From NCBI RefSeq assembly GCF_003984625.1, contig NZ_RWKH01000001.1:310001-374000 (forward strand): a DNA stretch of 64,000 nucleotides, in the 5' to 3' direction. The translations under genes were made by a program, and so were the position numbers. Shown here piece by piece: positions 52,701 to 62,313 of this stretch. Every line of letters starts with the position of its first letter. The stretch's first letter is position 1. This DNA comes from Variovorax sp. DXTD-1. GTDB lineage: Bacteria; Pseudomonadota; Gammaproteobacteria; Burkholderiales; Burkholderiaceae_C. The notes beneath the pieces were generated by a model. The model did no database searches. It saw nothing but the letters and a program-made list of their open reading frames with translations, and had not been told where the DNA came from.

Positions 52701-55700
52701 CCTGCGCCAGCGTGGCGGCCATGCGCGTGGCACGCTCGACATGCATCGGCTCCAGGTAGCGGTCGATGCTGGGCATCAGCGCCTCGATGCTTTCGTCGGC
52801 GGCGGTCGCGAAGCACAGGCGCGCGGTGGTGCCCGGCGCGATCGACAGGCGCACGCGCAGGCACGCGATGGGGTCGAGCCCGTTCACCGGCGTGCCGTCG
52901 GCCGCGAGCGGCTGCGCATCGAGCGCGGGGCTCGCGAGCGAGCGGTTGCGGCCGATGAAGGCGCGCCGGTCGGTCATGCAGTCGACGGAAAGCACATGCG
53001 CATCGACCGAGGCGAGAAAGTGCACGGCGGCCACCACGGGGTCGCCATGCAGCCGCGGCTTGCGCGTCATCAGCAGCGCCCGCCATGCAGGCTCCCAGCG
53101 CGATTCGACGAACAGGTTGGTGAAGGCCGGATGCGCCTCGTCGGCCTTGGGGTTCGACAGCACCGGCTCGAAGTAGGAGACGAGCTCGAGCGTGCGGGTT
53201 TCTTCCCCGGTGTTGTGCAGTGTGATGTTGCGCAGCTCGGTGTCGTCTTCGGGGCTGATCAGCACCGTGGTGCGCACTTGCAAGCCGTCGCCGGCCGCAT
53301 CGAACTGCACCTGCTCGGCGAGAAAACGGGTGCGGTAGCTCCAGCCTGCGCCCGGCGCGGGCAGCGCGGTGAGCGAGACGGGTTCGTGCCGGCCTCCCTC
53401 TTTTTCGATGTTGCGCAGGTAGAAGAAGGTGCCGTGGCTGTCGCGCAGCGGATCGTCGCGCCAGCGGGTCACGTTGAACGCGTGCCAGCGGCTCACGCCC
53501 GCGCCGTTGGCGCGCAGGGCCACCGTGTAGCGCCCGTTCGACAGCAGGTGCGTGGGCTGGAAGCCGGGCCCTGTCGGGTCCACCGCGCGGGGCTGGAACA
53601 GCGGCGCGAGTTCGGTCTGGCTGGGCTCGGGCGGCGTGCGCGGGTCGGCGCTGCCGATGATCTGCCGCGGCGTGCGTTCGTGCAGCAGCGACTCGTGCGC
53701 CTGCACCAGCGCGGCGCTGCCGAACCAGCGGCGCGGGGCCTCGGCGCGCAGCACGTGGCACAGCGCCACGAGCGACATGCCCTGGTGGTGCGCCATGAAG
53801 TTGCGCACCACGGTGAAGTCCTGGCCCTCGGCCTGGCGCGAGGTGGTGAAGTCCACCGCGTCGTGAAAGCCGAACTCGCCGCGCGCGCCGAGCGATTCGA
53901 GCAGCCTCAGGTTGACCACCGCCGCGGCCGGTGCAAGCACGGCGGCCATGGCGCTCGCATAGGGCGCCACCACGCGGTCGGTGGGGGGCGTGCGGCGCAG
54001 CGCGAGGCGCGGCACGCCGAAGGGCGAATACTGGTAGGCCAGCGAATGGTCCTGCGCGAAGTAGGCCGACTCCGAAACGCCCCAGGGCAGGTTCAGCAAC
54101 CGGCCGAAGGCCTGCTGCTCGGCGATGGCCGCGGTGTTGGCCACCTGCAGCAGGCCGTCGACGGGCTCGGACATCACGAGCGCGGGCATCAGGTACTCGA
54201 ACATCGAGCCGGACCACGACTTGAGGCCGGGCTGGTAACCCACCAGCAGGAACGGCCGGCCCAGCGCCATCCAGTGGCGGCGGGGTACATCGCCCTTGGC
54301 AATTGCCAGGAAGCTCAGCAACCGCGACTCGGAGGCCAGCAGGTCGTAGTAGCTTGCATCGAGCACGTTCTCCTCGACCCGCAGGCCGATGTGGAACAGG
54401 TGCCGCTTGGGGTCGTAGAGGCCGCTGAAATCCATTCCGGCGTGCAGCGCGTCGCAGCGTTGTGCCAGCGCCTCCAGCGCGGGTTCCTCATGGCGCTGGC
54501 AACCTTCCGCGGCGAAGGCCCGGCAGGCCTGGGCCACGGCGACCAGGTGGCCCGCGAAGTTGCCGCTGTCCACGCTGGACACGTAGGCCGGCGGCAGCAG
54601 CTGCAGCGTCTGCGTGTCGTACCAGTTGAAGAGATGGCCCTGGTGCTTCTGCATGCGGTCGACGGTGTCGAGCGTGGCCGTGATGCGTGCGAGCAGCGCC
54701 GCGGTGTCGATCCAGCCGAACTCGCGCGCGCAGCAGGTGGCCAGCAGGTACATGCCGATGTTGGTCGGCGAGGTGCGGTGGGCGATGGTCGGCTGCGGTT
54801 CGAGCTGCAGGTTGTCGGGCGGCAGGTGGTTGTCTTCCGGGCCGACCACGCGCTCGAAGAACCGCCAAGTGTCGTGTGCCAGTTTCTCGAGGTAGCTGCG
54901 CTGCTCGGCGCTCAGCGGATCGGGCACCTGCGCATCGACGCGGCTGCTCCACCAGGCCGCGAGCGGCGCCAGCGCCCAGACGATGAACAGCAGCGGTCCG
55001 CCGAGCGGATAGGCACTCCAGCGCGCCGCCACTGCCGCCAGTGCCAGGCAAAGCACGCTGCTGAGGGCCGCGCTGCGCAGGAAGGGTGGCAGTTGCTGGC
55101 TCGACTGTGCCTGGGCCTGCGCTGTCGTGGTCCATTGCAGCAGATGCCTGCGGCTGACGGTCAGCCGCCATGTCGCCAGGAATATCGCATCGAGCAGCAG
55201 GCGCGTCTGCGCCGCCAGTTGCACGAATTGCCAGGCCGCACCGGCCATGGCGCGCAGCAACTCGACCGCGCCCACGTCGAAGAAGTGGCGCAGCTCGATG
55301 GCGCGGCGTGTCGGCACCAGCCCGGCCAGGGCGCCGAGCAGCGGCCCGAGCGTGAGTGCCGAGGCGACCGCGGCAAGCGCCCATCCGAGCGGCATGGCCT
55401 GCGTGAAGATGACGAGCACCAGCAGCGCGAAAGAAGCGGGCACCACCAGCGAGCGGCGCAGGTTGTCGCCCATCTTCCAGAGGCCGAGCGCGTCGATGCC
55501 GAAGTGCCTGGCGCGCCACAACAGCGGCAGCAGCTGCCAGTCGCCGCGCACCCAGCGGTGCACGCGCGATGCGGCCACGCCGGAGTGGTGCGGGTGGTCT
55601 TCAATCAGCACCACGTCGCTCACCATCGCGCAACGCGCCACCGTGCCTTCGAGCAGGTCATGGCTCAGCACCGCGCCTTCGGGCAGGCGCTGGTCGAGTG

Positions 55701-57930
55701 CACCATGCACTGCGCGCACGTTCAGCAGGCCCTTGCCGGTGAAGGAGCCGCTGCCGAACACGTCCTGGTAGATGTCGGACGCGCCGCTGCCGTAGGGGTC
55801 GAGCCCGCACTGTCCGGCAAACATCCAGTGGAAGAAAGAGCGTTCGTTGCGCATCGGAAACGGTGTCACGATGCGCGGCTGGAGGATGCCGAAGCCGGCG
55901 ACCGCGCTCCGGGTTTGCGTATCGATTTCAGGCGCATTGAGCGGGTGGGCGGCAATCGACACCAGGTCGCGCAAGGCGCCCGGCGGCAGGCCGGTGTCGC
56001 TGTCGAGCGTCAGCACATAAGGTGTGAATCCCGGAGCCAGCTGCTGGCCCGGCGTGAGCGGAAGAAAGCCGCTGGCGTCGCCGGTTGCCAGGAGGCGCAT
56101 CAGCATTTCGAGCTTGCCACGCTTGCGCTCCCAGCCCATCCAGCGTTCTTCGGTTCCGCTCCAGCTGCGCGGGCGATGCAGCAGCAGGAAGCGCGAGGCC
56201 GCGCCGGCGGGAACCGGGTACTTCGCGTTGAGCGCGTCGATGCGCGCAACGGCATCTTCGAGCAGCGGCGCATCCTCCGGCAGCGATGCCTGGGAGGCGT
56301 CGGCCCAGTCGGTCAGCAGCGCGAACTGGGCGTGCGCCTCGCGGTTCGCGAGCCAATGCAGTTCGAGCCGGTGGGCGAGCTGCGCGGTGTTCGCGGGCGA
56401 GCTCAGCAGCGTGGGAATGACGACGAGCGCGCGATGCCGCTCGGGAATGCCGGCCGCGAAGTCGAGGCGAGGCAACGCCTGCACCCGCACTGACTCGGCC
56501 ATGATGCGCTGTGCCAAGGCGATCAGCGCCTCCGAGAGCGGCCATGCGAGCAATGCCATCGCTGCAAACGTGGTCCAGCCGTGGGGCTGCGGCAGGCCGT
56601 GAGCCACGGCCGCCAGCAGCGCGACGGTACCCAGCACAATGGAGAGCACATAGGCAGGCAGGCGCCAGCCGCGGCTGCGCAACGGCCGCATCCGTGCCGG
56701 GCGGCCGCCCGCCGTGTCGGCCTGGAGCGCCGCAATCAGCGCCGCGTGCCCCTGGCCGAACAGGTAGTAGCCGGCGGTGCCGTCGGCGCGGTCGCCGCGG
56801 GCAGGGTGGGGGCTCGCATCGTCGGCGGGCGCAACTGCCGCCAGTTGCACCACGGCCTCTGCCACCTCGCGCTCGGAGCGGCCGCTGTCGCGCGCGACCC
56901 GCTCCATCGCGTACGTGATCTGCTGGCGCGTGCGCTCGCTTTCGTCGGCGAAGCTCGGCAGCTGGCGCAATACGCGCAGCGAGCGGCTGACGGGTTCGAT
57001 CAGGTCGCTCCACTCGACCTGTCCGATCATGCGCAGCGTGGTGATGATGTTGCCGACGGTGAGGTTGGCCGCTGCCTGCGCGTTCTGCGCCTCGCCGATC
57101 AGCGCCGGCCCGTTGGGGCAGTGCTGTTCGGTCCATCGCACCAGCGCGGACATGCTCTCGCCATGCTCCACCGGCAGGCGCTGCCAGAGCTGCGTGAGGT
57201 AGGCGTCCTGCAGGTCGTGGCTTTGCAATGCGCGGTACAGCGCATCGAGGTCTTGCGTCGAGAGATGCGGCGCCGCGTCCCAGACGGCATGCGCTATTTC
57301 GCCCGCAACCTTGTTCTCCGCAATGCTTTCGGCCACGCGGCGCAGATTTTCGAGCAGCACCACGCGCAAGGTGGTGGGCAGCGCCCAGAGCTCGCCGAGC
57401 GTGAGTTCGTCGATGTCCTGGTAGGCGTTGAGAAAAGCCGTGAACAGCGACTGGTTGAGCACGCTGTCGGTATGGGCCACATAGGCCCACGCGATGCCGT
57501 AGACGCGCGGCAGGCCCGCGAGAGGCGGCGTGGCGAGCTTCGGCAGGCGCGCGTAGTAGCTGCGCGGCACTCCCTCGTTGATCTGCTGGAGCTGCGCTTC
57601 CACGAGGTGGAAGTTGTCGAGCAGCCATTCGGCCGCCGGAGACACATAGCGCCCGCTCTGCGAGATCAGCGCGATGTAGTCGAAGGCATTGCGCAGGGAT
57701 TCGAGGTTCTCGTCCACGCGCGGAAAAAAGGGTGCCCCCTCGCGCGCGCGGCGCGGATCGATTTCGACCACCTGGGCCCGTGCCAGGCTGCGGCCGTGCT
57801 GTTCGAAGCGCTGGGCTCCGAAGAGTTCGGCGCGGATCGGCAGTGCAACCGGATCGTGCGGAGCAAGCAGCAGCGTGCGCGCGTAAGGGCTGAGATCCGC
57901 GAGCCGATCAACGACAAAGGCGGCGCTCAT
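49717..57930 (-). CDS. ndvB: Cyclic beta-1,2-glucan synthase (NdvB/ChvB/Cgs type)
   Basis: This 2737-residue inner-membrane enzyme is of the NdvB/ChvB/Cgs type, which initiates, elongates and cyclises beta-1,2-glucan from UDP-glucose and controls ring size. The N-terminal third holds the GT84 glycosyltransferase, flanked by membrane segments, with the acidic motif D643-S-D645 in LTLDSDTGLPPG and later HRWVRGDWQLLP. Further membrane segments follow up to about residue 1000. The C-terminal half holds cellobiose-phosphorylase-like domains (GH94), with the general acid Asp2426 in TGDWNDGMN. Length is close to the 2830-2870 residues of rhizobial enzymes. An opgC gene for glucan decoration lies about 14 kb upstream in the window. 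A glucan exporter (NdvA) is not visible. Confidence 0.93.
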   Translation of the reverse strand: MSAAFVVDRLADLSPYARTLLLAPHDPVALPIRAELFGAQRFEQHGRSLARAQVVEIDPRRAREGAPFFPRVDENLESLRNAFDYIALISQSGRYVSPAAEWLLDNFHLVEAQLQQINEGVPRSYYARLPKLATPPLAGLPRVYGIAWAYVAHTDSVLNQSLFTAFLNAYQDIDELTLGELWALPTTLRVVLLENLRRVAESIAENKVAGEIAHAVWDAAPHLSTQDLDALYRALQSHDLQDAYLTQLWQRLPVEHGESMSALVRWTEQHCPNGPALIGEAQNAQAAANLTVGNIITTLRMIGQVEWSDLIEPVSRSLRVLRQLPSFADESERTRQQITYAMERVARDSGRSEREVAEAVVQLAAVAPADDASPHPARGDRADGTAGYYLFGQGHAALIAALQADTAGGRPARMRPLRSRGWRLPAYVLSIVLGTVALLAAVAHGLPQPHGWTTFAAMALLAWPLSEALIALAQRIMAESVRVQALPRLDFAAGIPERHRALVVIPTLLSSPANTAQLAHRLELHWLANREAHAQFALLTDWADASQASLPEDAPLLEDAVARIDALNAKYPVPAGAASRFLLLHRPRSWSGTEERWMGWERKRGKLEMLMRLLATGDASGFLPLTPGQQLAPGFTPYVLTLDSDTGLPPGALRDLVSIAAHPLNAPEIDTQTRSAVAGFGILQPRIVTPFPMRNERSFFHWMFAGQCGLDPYGSGASDIYQDVFGSGSFTGKGLLNVRAVHGALDQRLPEGAVLSHDLLEGTVARCAMVSDVVLIEDHPHHSGVAASRVHRWVRGDWQLLPLLWRARHFGIDALGLWKMGDNLRRSLVVPASFALLVLVIFTQAMPLGWALAAVASALTLGPLLGALAGLVPTRRAIELRHFFDVGAVELLRAMAGAAWQFVQLAAQTRLLLDAIFLATWRLTVSRRHLLQWTTTAQAQAQSSQQLPPFLRSAALSSVLCLALAAVAARWSAYPLGGPLLFIVWALAPLAAWWSSRVDAQVPDPLSAEQRSYLEKLAHDTWRFFERVVGPEDNHLPPDNLQLEPQPTIAHRTSPTNIGMYLLATCCAREFGWIDTAALLARITATLDTVDRMQKHQGHLFNWYDTQTLQLLPPAYVSSVDSGNFAGHLVAVAQACRAFAAEGCQRHEEPALEALAQRCDALHAGMDFSGLYDPKRHLFHIGLRVEENVLDASYYDLLASESRLLSFLAIAKGDVPRRHWMALGRPFLLVGYQPGLKSWSGSMFEYLMPALVMSEPVDGLLQVANTAAIAEQQAFGRLLNLPWGVSESAYFAQDHSLAYQYSPFGVPRLALRRTPPTDRVVAPYASAMAAVLAPAAAVVNLRLLESLGARGEFGFHDAVDFTTSRQAEGQDFTVVRNFMAHHQGMSLVALCHVLRAEAPRRWFGSAALVQAHESLLHERTPRQIIGSADPRTPPEPSQTELAPLFQPRAVDPTGPGFQPTHLLSNGRYTVALRANGAGVSRWHAFNVTRWRDDPLRDSHGTFFYLRNIEKEGGRHEPVSLTALPAPGAGWSYRTRFLAEQVQFDAAGDGLQVRTTVLISPEDDTELRNITLHNTGEETRTLELVSYFEPVLSNPKADEAHPAFTNLFVESRWEPAWRALLMTRKPRLHGDPVVAAVHFLASVDAHVLSVDCMTDRRAFIGRNRSLASPALDAQPLAADGTPVNGLDPIACLRVRLSIAPGTTARLCFATAADESIEALMPSIDRYLEPMHVERATRMAATLAQVRLRDLSIAPAQTFALQDLTTILTYTTPRVMKDRGLVDLRQIWRFGISGDKPIVLVAIHSMNGMGLIDALLRAQPWWGFGGVACDLVVLNSEPNSYLMPLQREIEALRLRVAHQTQNSFPRNDTAGFYLLRDHEVAPSEKAALSKLARVVFTADGRSLEMQVAALHEARVDAVTGGDAEAPAASSRVALLARPAAAPSAQAPVGSFDAESGEFRFEVDAGHRTPRPWINVIANANFGFQVSEWGTGFTWAGNSRMHQVTPWSNDPVQDPAFEHYLLQDVASRALLPLTPAGQGAGSEDQVRHEVRHRVRHGQGYTVFECRQQNLALETTFFADRDDAVKLVHVRVRNEGPGQRRLRALGMVEWQLGAARGERRTVHCWKPDDQPAVFGQQRESSTGFGGSTAFLLLAGAPSATEWTCDRNEFFAGRGIVEVPDTLARRAGGGLDACAAIGGEFIIGAGEAAEFSFVLGHAGNADAALALARRWRQRDVPEALAQARGFWDELLGRLQVRTPDPLFNAMVNRWLIYQTLVCRLWSKAGFYQAGGAFGFRDQLQDAMAFALTDPPRLREQILVNAARQFPEGDVQHWWHMPGGAGVRTHFSDDLLWLPFATAHYVEVSGDAALLDHVVGFIEGPAIPKGAEDAYYAPQHSGRMATVFEHGALAIDRSLTTGVHGLPLMGTGDWNDGMNRVGHEGRGESVWLAWFLCSVVEQFAPIAQARGEHERAERWNEARRGWIAALHDAGWDGAWFRRAFFDNGAPLGSSANDECRIDLIAQAWSVLSGASDGAHTAPAMAAVKKHLHDEPAGLLRLLTPPFARSTNNPGYIQAYPPGVRENGGQYSHGAVWALMAQALQGDNEAAWQSFEGLSPAHRAAHPERGPAYELEPYVMAGDIYSAAPYAGRGGWSWYTGSAAWLHRAAVETLLGLCVKGRMLSLTPRVPAHWPGFEIALRLGERSLVLQWGTPKAAEATGEPTHHIAAGEWIDWQALPANAVLRVS

Positions 57931-58024
57931 CGCGCCGCCTTTGCCTGGAATCCATGAGGGTTGCTGCTTGCTTGTTCCCTATCGGGGAGCACTACAGCCC
58001 AGTTCGGTTTGGGGTCGGTCACTC

Positions 58025-58243
58025 TCAAGCGAAGGCGAACAGACCGATGCCGAAAGCGGCTGCGACGCAAGCCATTGTGACGATCCGGCCCGCAGCGAGC
58101 GCGCGCACCCGCTGCATGTGGCTTCTGGCCGAGAACCAACGCCCGTGGGCGCGGGAGCAGTGGCGCATATGGGAGGCCAGCGCCTCGAAGTCGTTGTTGA
58201 CGAAATCGATCTGCGAGTGGGCGAGGGACTGCGGGGTAGACAT
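58025..58243 (-). CDS. Small C-terminally anchored membrane protein
   Basis: The 72-residue product has a soluble, His/Arg-containing N-terminal part (DFVNNDFEALASHMRHCSRAHGRWFSARSHMQR) and a single C-terminal membrane helix (about 53-72, IVTMACVAAAFGIGLFAFA), so it looks like a tail-anchored protein. A strong AGGAG lies 9 bases before the ATG at 58243, which supports a real gene. It is 94 bases upstream of the glucan synthase start on the same strand and could be co-transcribed with it. I recognise no family. Confidence 0.6.
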   Translation of the reverse strand: MSTPQSLAHSQIDFVNNDFEALASHMRHCSRAHGRWFSARSHMQRVRALAAGRIVTMACVAAAFGIGLFAFA

Positions 58244-58373
58244 TGCAACGGGCTCCTGAATACGACTCAAGCTGCCGCGCGATTGCGAGCGATTGCGAGA
58301 AAACTTTGAAGGTTCCCCGACCCTACTCTCTTAATTGACCTTACAGATCGATGTTGTGCGGGTGTTTGCGTAG

Positions 58374-58398
58374 GAGAGGACGCATAAGGCGCCCTCTC
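58374..58398 (-). terminator. Hairpin downstream of ppc
   Basis: GAGAGGACGC (58374-58383) and GCGCCCTCTC (58389-58398) can form a 10-base-pair stem with a 5-base loop. On the minus-strand transcript the single mismatch becomes a G-U pair, so it folds best downstream of ppc, 45 bases past its stop. There is no T-run, so intrinsic termination is uncertain; it may just be a 3' stabilising hairpin. The rest of the 199-base gap 58244-58442 shows nothing clear. Confidence 0.35.
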
Positions 58399-58442
58399 GT
58401 GGCCTTTTGTCCTATAGGCCCTGGGTCTCTCTGTCTCTCTGT

Positions 58443-61289
58443 TCAGCCGGTGTTGCGCAAGCCGGCCGCAACCCCGTTGATGGAGATATGAATGCCGCGC
58501 TGCAACCGTTCGCCGCCTTCGCCCGCGCGATAGCGCCGCATCAGCTCGACCTGCAGGTGATGCAGCGGGTCGATGTACGGAAAGCGATGGCGCACCGAGC
58601 GCTGCATCTCGGCATTGCCCTCGAGCCTTTGTTTTGCGCCGGTGATCAGCGTGAGCGCATCGGAGGTGCGATGCCATTCGGTGTCGATCATCGAGAACAC
58701 CTTCTGGCGCAGCTTGCGGTCGCCTACCAGTTCGGCATAGCGCGAAGCCAATGCGAGATCGCTCTTGGCAAGCACCATGTCCATGTTGGAGAGCAGGGTG
58801 CGAAAGAACGGCCACTGCGCATACATGCGGCGCAGCAGAGCGATGCGTTCCTTGCGCGCGGCCGGCGTTGCGGCCGACGCCAGGAATTGCTCCACACCCG
58901 AGCCGAAGCCGAACCAGCCCGGTATGGTGAGGCGGCACTGGCCCCAGCTGAAGCTCCACGGCACGGCGCGCAGATCGTCGATCTTGTGGCTCGGGTTGCG
59001 CGACGCGGGGCGCGAGCCGATGTTGAGTTCGGCAATCTCGCGAATGGGCGTGGAGCCGAAGAAGTAATCGCCGAAGCCTGGGGTTTCGTAGACCAGCTTG
59101 CGGTACGCCGCCATGCTCGCGGTCGACAGTTCCGCGGCCGCCGAAAGAAAGGTGGAAGGCGCCGACTTGCCCTGCGGCAGCAGCGTGGCTTCGAGCGTGG
59201 CGGCCACCAGTGTCTCGAGGTTGCGCCGGCCGATCTCGCGGTTGGCGTATTTCGAGCCGATGACTTCGCCCTGCTCGGTGAGACGGATCTGGCCACGCAC
59301 AGTGCCCGGCGGCTGCGCGAGGATGGCCTGGTAGCTCGGGCCGCCGCCGCGTCCCACCGTGCCGCCGCGGCCATGGAACATGCGCAGGCGGATCGGATGG
59401 GTTTTCTTTTTCTTGTTGAGCTCGTCGAACAGCGACACCAGCGCAATGCCGGCGCGGTAGAGCTCCCAGTTGCTGGTGAAGATGCCGCCGTCCTTGTTGC
59501 TGTCGCTGTAGCCGAGCATCACGTCCTGTTCGGCGCCCGAGCGCTCTATGAGCTCGGCAATACCGGGCAGGGCGTAGAAGGCGCGCACGATCGGCGCGGC
59601 GTTGCGCAGGTCTTCGATGGTTTCGAACAGCGGCACCACGATCAGGTCGCAGGTTGCGTTGCTGCCCATGGCGCCGCGCAGCAGGCCCACTTCCTTTTGC
59701 AGCAGCAAGGCCTCGAGCAGGTCGCTCACCGTTTCGGTGTGGCTGATGATGTAGTGGCGGATGGCCGCCGCGCCGTAGCGTGCGCGCGCGTTGCGCGCTG
59801 CCGCGAAGATCGCGAGTTCGCTCTGCGCGAGCGGCGAATATTCGGCGTCGGGCACGCGCAGCGGACGTGCGTCGTCGAGCAGCTTGAGCAGCAACTGCTG
59901 CTTGGCTTCCTCGGCCAGCGACGCATACGAGGGCTCGATGCGCGCGGTGGCCAGCAGCTCGGCAATCACGGCCTCGTGCTTGTCGGAGCTCTGGCGCAAA
60001 TCGACCGTCGCCAGATGAAAACCGAACACCTCCACCGCCCGGATCAACGGCCGCAGGCGCGGCGCGGCGAGCACGCTGCCGTGCTTTTCGTTGAGCGACT
60101 CTTCCACGGTGCGAAGGTCGGCCAGGAATTCTTCGGCCGCGGTGTAGGGGTTTTGCGGCGGCACCGCGTGGCGCGCAGCCTCGCCGCCGGTCAGGTCGCG
60201 CAGCGTGGCCGCCAGGCGCGCATACACGCCGGTGAGTGCGCGGCGGTAGGGCTCGTCCTTGCGGTGCTCGCTGGTGTCGGGCGAGCGCTCGGCCAGCGCC
60301 TGCATCTCGACCGACACGTCCACCAGCGTGGCCGAGAGCGAGAGCTCTCCGCCGAGGTAGTGCACTTCGGTCAGGTAGTGGCGCAGCGCCAGCTCGGCCT
60401 GACGGCGCAATGCGTACTCGAGCGTTTCGGCCGTGACGTTGGGGTTGCCGTCGCGGTCCCCGCCGATCCACTGGCCCATGCGCAGGAACGGAGCCACCGA
60501 GGGCACCACGCCGTTCTGGCCCAGAGTTTTTTCCAGGTCGGCATAGACGCGCGGAATTTCTCGCAGGAAGGTGGCTTCGTAGTAGCTCAGTGCGTTCTCG
60601 ATTTCGTCGGCCACGGTGAGCTTGGAGAAGCGCAACAGGCGCGTCTGCCAGATCTGCGTGACGCGGATGCGCATCTGCGTTTCGTTCTCGGCAAACTCGA
60701 GCGGCGTGAGCGCGTCCTTGCCGCCTGCGTAGGCGCTCTGGCGAAGCTTGATCTCGTCGCGCGTGGTGAGCAGCTGCGCAATGGCGCGCTCGGCGTCGAG
60801 GATGCTCTTGCGCTGCACTTCGGTCGGGTGCGCGGTGAGCACCGGCGACACGTAGCTGTGTGCCAGAGAGGCCACCACCTCGTCGGGCTTGACGCCGGCC
60901 TTGCGGATGCGTGCAAGAGCGGTCTGCAGGTCGCCGTCGGCGCTCTCGCCGGCACGCTCGGCCTCGGTGCGGCGGCGAATCAGGTGCCGGTCTTCCGCCA
61001 GGTTGGCCAGGTGGCTGAAGTAGGTGAAGGCGCGAATCACGCGCACTGTTTCGGCCGCGCTCAGGCCCTTGAGCAGGTTCTTGAGTGCGCGGTCGGCCGC
61101 ATGGTCCGCATCACGCCTGAAAGCCACCGACAGCGTGCGAATCTTTTCGACCAGCGCGTAGCTTTCTTCGCCCTCCTGCTCGCGGATGACGTCGCCGAGG
61201 ATGCGGCCCAACAGCCGGATGTCGTCGATCAGTGGCTGGTCTTCGGCTTGCCGGCGCTTGGGAGGCGCAGGTGTCTTGCTGGCTTTCAT
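58443..61289 (-). CDS. ppc: Phosphoenolpyruvate carboxylase
   Basis: The 948-residue cytosolic enzyme carboxylates phosphoenolpyruvate with bicarbonate to oxaloacetate, refilling the TCA cycle. Both signatures are present: [13 protein letters not shown] with catalytic His154 (His138 in E. coli) and [12 protein letters not shown], plus [14 protein letters not shown], the mobile glycine-rich loop. The C terminus ends in RNTG, as in other bacterial enzymes. I chose the ATG at 61289; the frame is open to 61619 but overlaps hemC. It is divergent from hemC, with 81 bases between starts. The ppc/hemC divergence is common in betaproteobacteria. Confidence 0.97.
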   Translation of the reverse strand: MKASKTPAPPKRRQAEDQPLIDDIRLLGRILGDVIREQEGEESYALVEKIRTLSVAFRRDADHAADRALKNLLKGLSAAETVRVIRAFTYFSHLANLAEDRHLIRRRTEAERAGESADGDLQTALARIRKAGVKPDEVVASLAHSYVSPVLTAHPTEVQRKSILDAERAIAQLLTTRDEIKLRQSAYAGGKDALTPLEFAENETQMRIRVTQIWQTRLLRFSKLTVADEIENALSYYEATFLREIPRVYADLEKTLGQNGVVPSVAPFLRMGQWIGGDRDGNPNVTAETLEYALRRQAELALRHYLTEVHYLGGELSLSATLVDVSVEMQALAERSPDTSEHRKDEPYRRALTGVYARLAATLRDLTGGEAARHAVPPQNPYTAAEEFLADLRTVEESLNEKHGSVLAAPRLRPLIRAVEVFGFHLATVDLRQSSDKHEAVIAELLATARIEPSYASLAEEAKQQLLLKLLDDARPLRVPDAEYSPLAQSELAIFAAARNARARYGAAAIRHYIISHTETVSDLLEALLLQKEVGLLRGAMGSNATCDLIVVPLFETIEDLRNAAPIVRAFYALPGIAELIERSGAEQDVMLGYSDSNKDGGIFTSNWELYRAGIALVSLFDELNKKKKTHPIRLRMFHGRGGTVGRGGGPSYQAILAQPPGTVRGQIRLTEQGEVIGSKYANREIGRRNLETLVAATLEATLLPQGKSAPSTFLSAAAELSTASMAAYRKLVYETPGFGDYFFGSTPIREIAELNIGSRPASRNPSHKIDDLRAVPWSFSWGQCRLTIPGWFGFGSGVEQFLASAATPAARKERIALLRRMYAQWPFFRTLLSNMDMVLAKSDLALASRYAELVGDRKLRQKVFSMIDTEWHRTSDALTLITGAKQRLEGNAEMQRSVRHRFPYIDPLHHLQVELMRRYRAGEGGERLQRGIHISINGVAAGLRNTG

Positions 61290-61370
61290 TCGATGTTTTT
61301 CCTGAACTAGAAAGGAGACTTCGCCTGCGTTGCTGCGGCGCAACATGCTAGCATTCCAGAGGTCTGAAAC

Positions 61371-62297
61371 ATGTACTTTTTGGGAGCGATCTTGAGCAAC
61401 ATCGTGATCGCCACGCGCGAAAGCCGGCTGGCCCTGTGGCAAGCCGAACACGTGCAAGCGCTGCTGCAAGAAAGAGGCCACACGGTCAGCCTGCTGGGAA
61501 TGACCACGCGGGGCGACCAGATCCTCGACAAGTCGCTCAGCAAGGTGGGCGGCAAGGGCCTCTTCGTGAAAGAACTCGAACTCGCCCTGGAAGAGGGCCG
61601 CGCCGACATCGCGGTTCATTCGCTCAAGGACGTGCCGATGGATTTGCCCGAGGGCTTTGTCCTGGCCTGCGTGCTCGAGCGCGAAGACCCGCGCGATGCG
61701 CTGGTGTCGCCGCGGTATGCCTCGCTGGAAGAACTGCCGCAGGGCGCGGTCGTCGGTACCTCGAGCCTGCGGCGCGTGGTGCTGCTGCGCGCCATGAGGC
61801 CCGACCTGCGCATCGAGCCGCTGAGGGGCAACCTCGACACCCGCCTTCGCAAGCTCGACGAAGGCCAGTACGACGCCATCGTGCTCGCGGCGGCCGGGCT
61901 CAAGCGGCTCGGCCTCGAATCGCGCATCCGGGTCGCGTTCGATCCCGACACCATGCTGCCGGCGGCAGGGCAGGGCGCGCTCGGCATCGAGGTGCGGGCC
62001 GACCGCGGCGACCTGATTGCATTGCTCGCGTCGCTCTCATACCGGAGCGACTGGCTGGCCACCGCCGCCGAGCGCGCGGTGAGCCGATCGATGGGCGGCA
62101 GCTGCTCGATGCCGCTGGCGGCGCACGCGCGCTGGCAGACCGATGGCACGCTGCGCATCGATGCTGCCTGGGGCGACCCGGAAGGCAATGCCGCGCTGGT
62201 GCGGATTCACACCCAGGCCGAAGCGGCCGATTTCGCACAGGCAGGCGCGCTCGGCGAACGGGCCGCGGACCTGCTGCGCGACGCAGGCGCGCACTGA
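61371..62297 (+). CDS. hemC: Porphobilinogen deaminase (hydroxymethylbilane synthase)
   Basis: The 308-residue enzyme joins four porphobilinogens into hydroxymethylbilane in haem synthesis. Asp87 in HSLKDVP is catalytic and Cys245 in [12 protein letters not shown] carries the dipyrromethane cofactor. [14 protein letters not shown] and GTSSLRR are standard. The ATG at 61371 has AGAGG 8 bases upstream; a TTG at 61392 with GGGAG 7 bases upstream gives the more typical [11 protein letters not shown] start, so either is possible. It heads hemC-hemD-hemX. Confidence 0.96.
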   Translation: MYFLGAILSNIVIATRESRLALWQAEHVQALLQERGHTVSLLGMTTRGDQILDKSLSKVGGKGLFVKELELALEEGRADIAVHSLKDVPMDLPEGFVLACVLEREDPRDALVSPRYASLEELPQGAVVGTSSLRRVVLLRAMRPDLRIEPLRGNLDTRLRKLDEGQYDAIVLAAAGLKRLGLESRIRVAFDPDTMLPAAGQGALGIEVRADRGDLIALLASLSYRSDWLATAAERAVSRSMGGSCSMPLAAHARWQTDGTLRIDAAWGDPEGNAALVRIHTQAEAADFAQAGALGERAADLLRDAGAH

Positions 62298-62313
62298 GCG
62301 CGGCCCCAGACAG

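Noticed and set aside
50911..56493. An 1860-residue open frame antisense to the glucan synthase
   Set aside because: Composition is typical of antisense shadow (runs of Arg, Gln, His, Gly), with no domain, while the minus-strand product has clear catalytic motifs.
44887..58442. Genomic island inserted between lytSR and hemC
   Set aside because: No integrase, transposase, tRNA end, direct repeat or clear composition shift is visible. Only the synteny argument remains, so it is reported as a finding and not as a mobile element.
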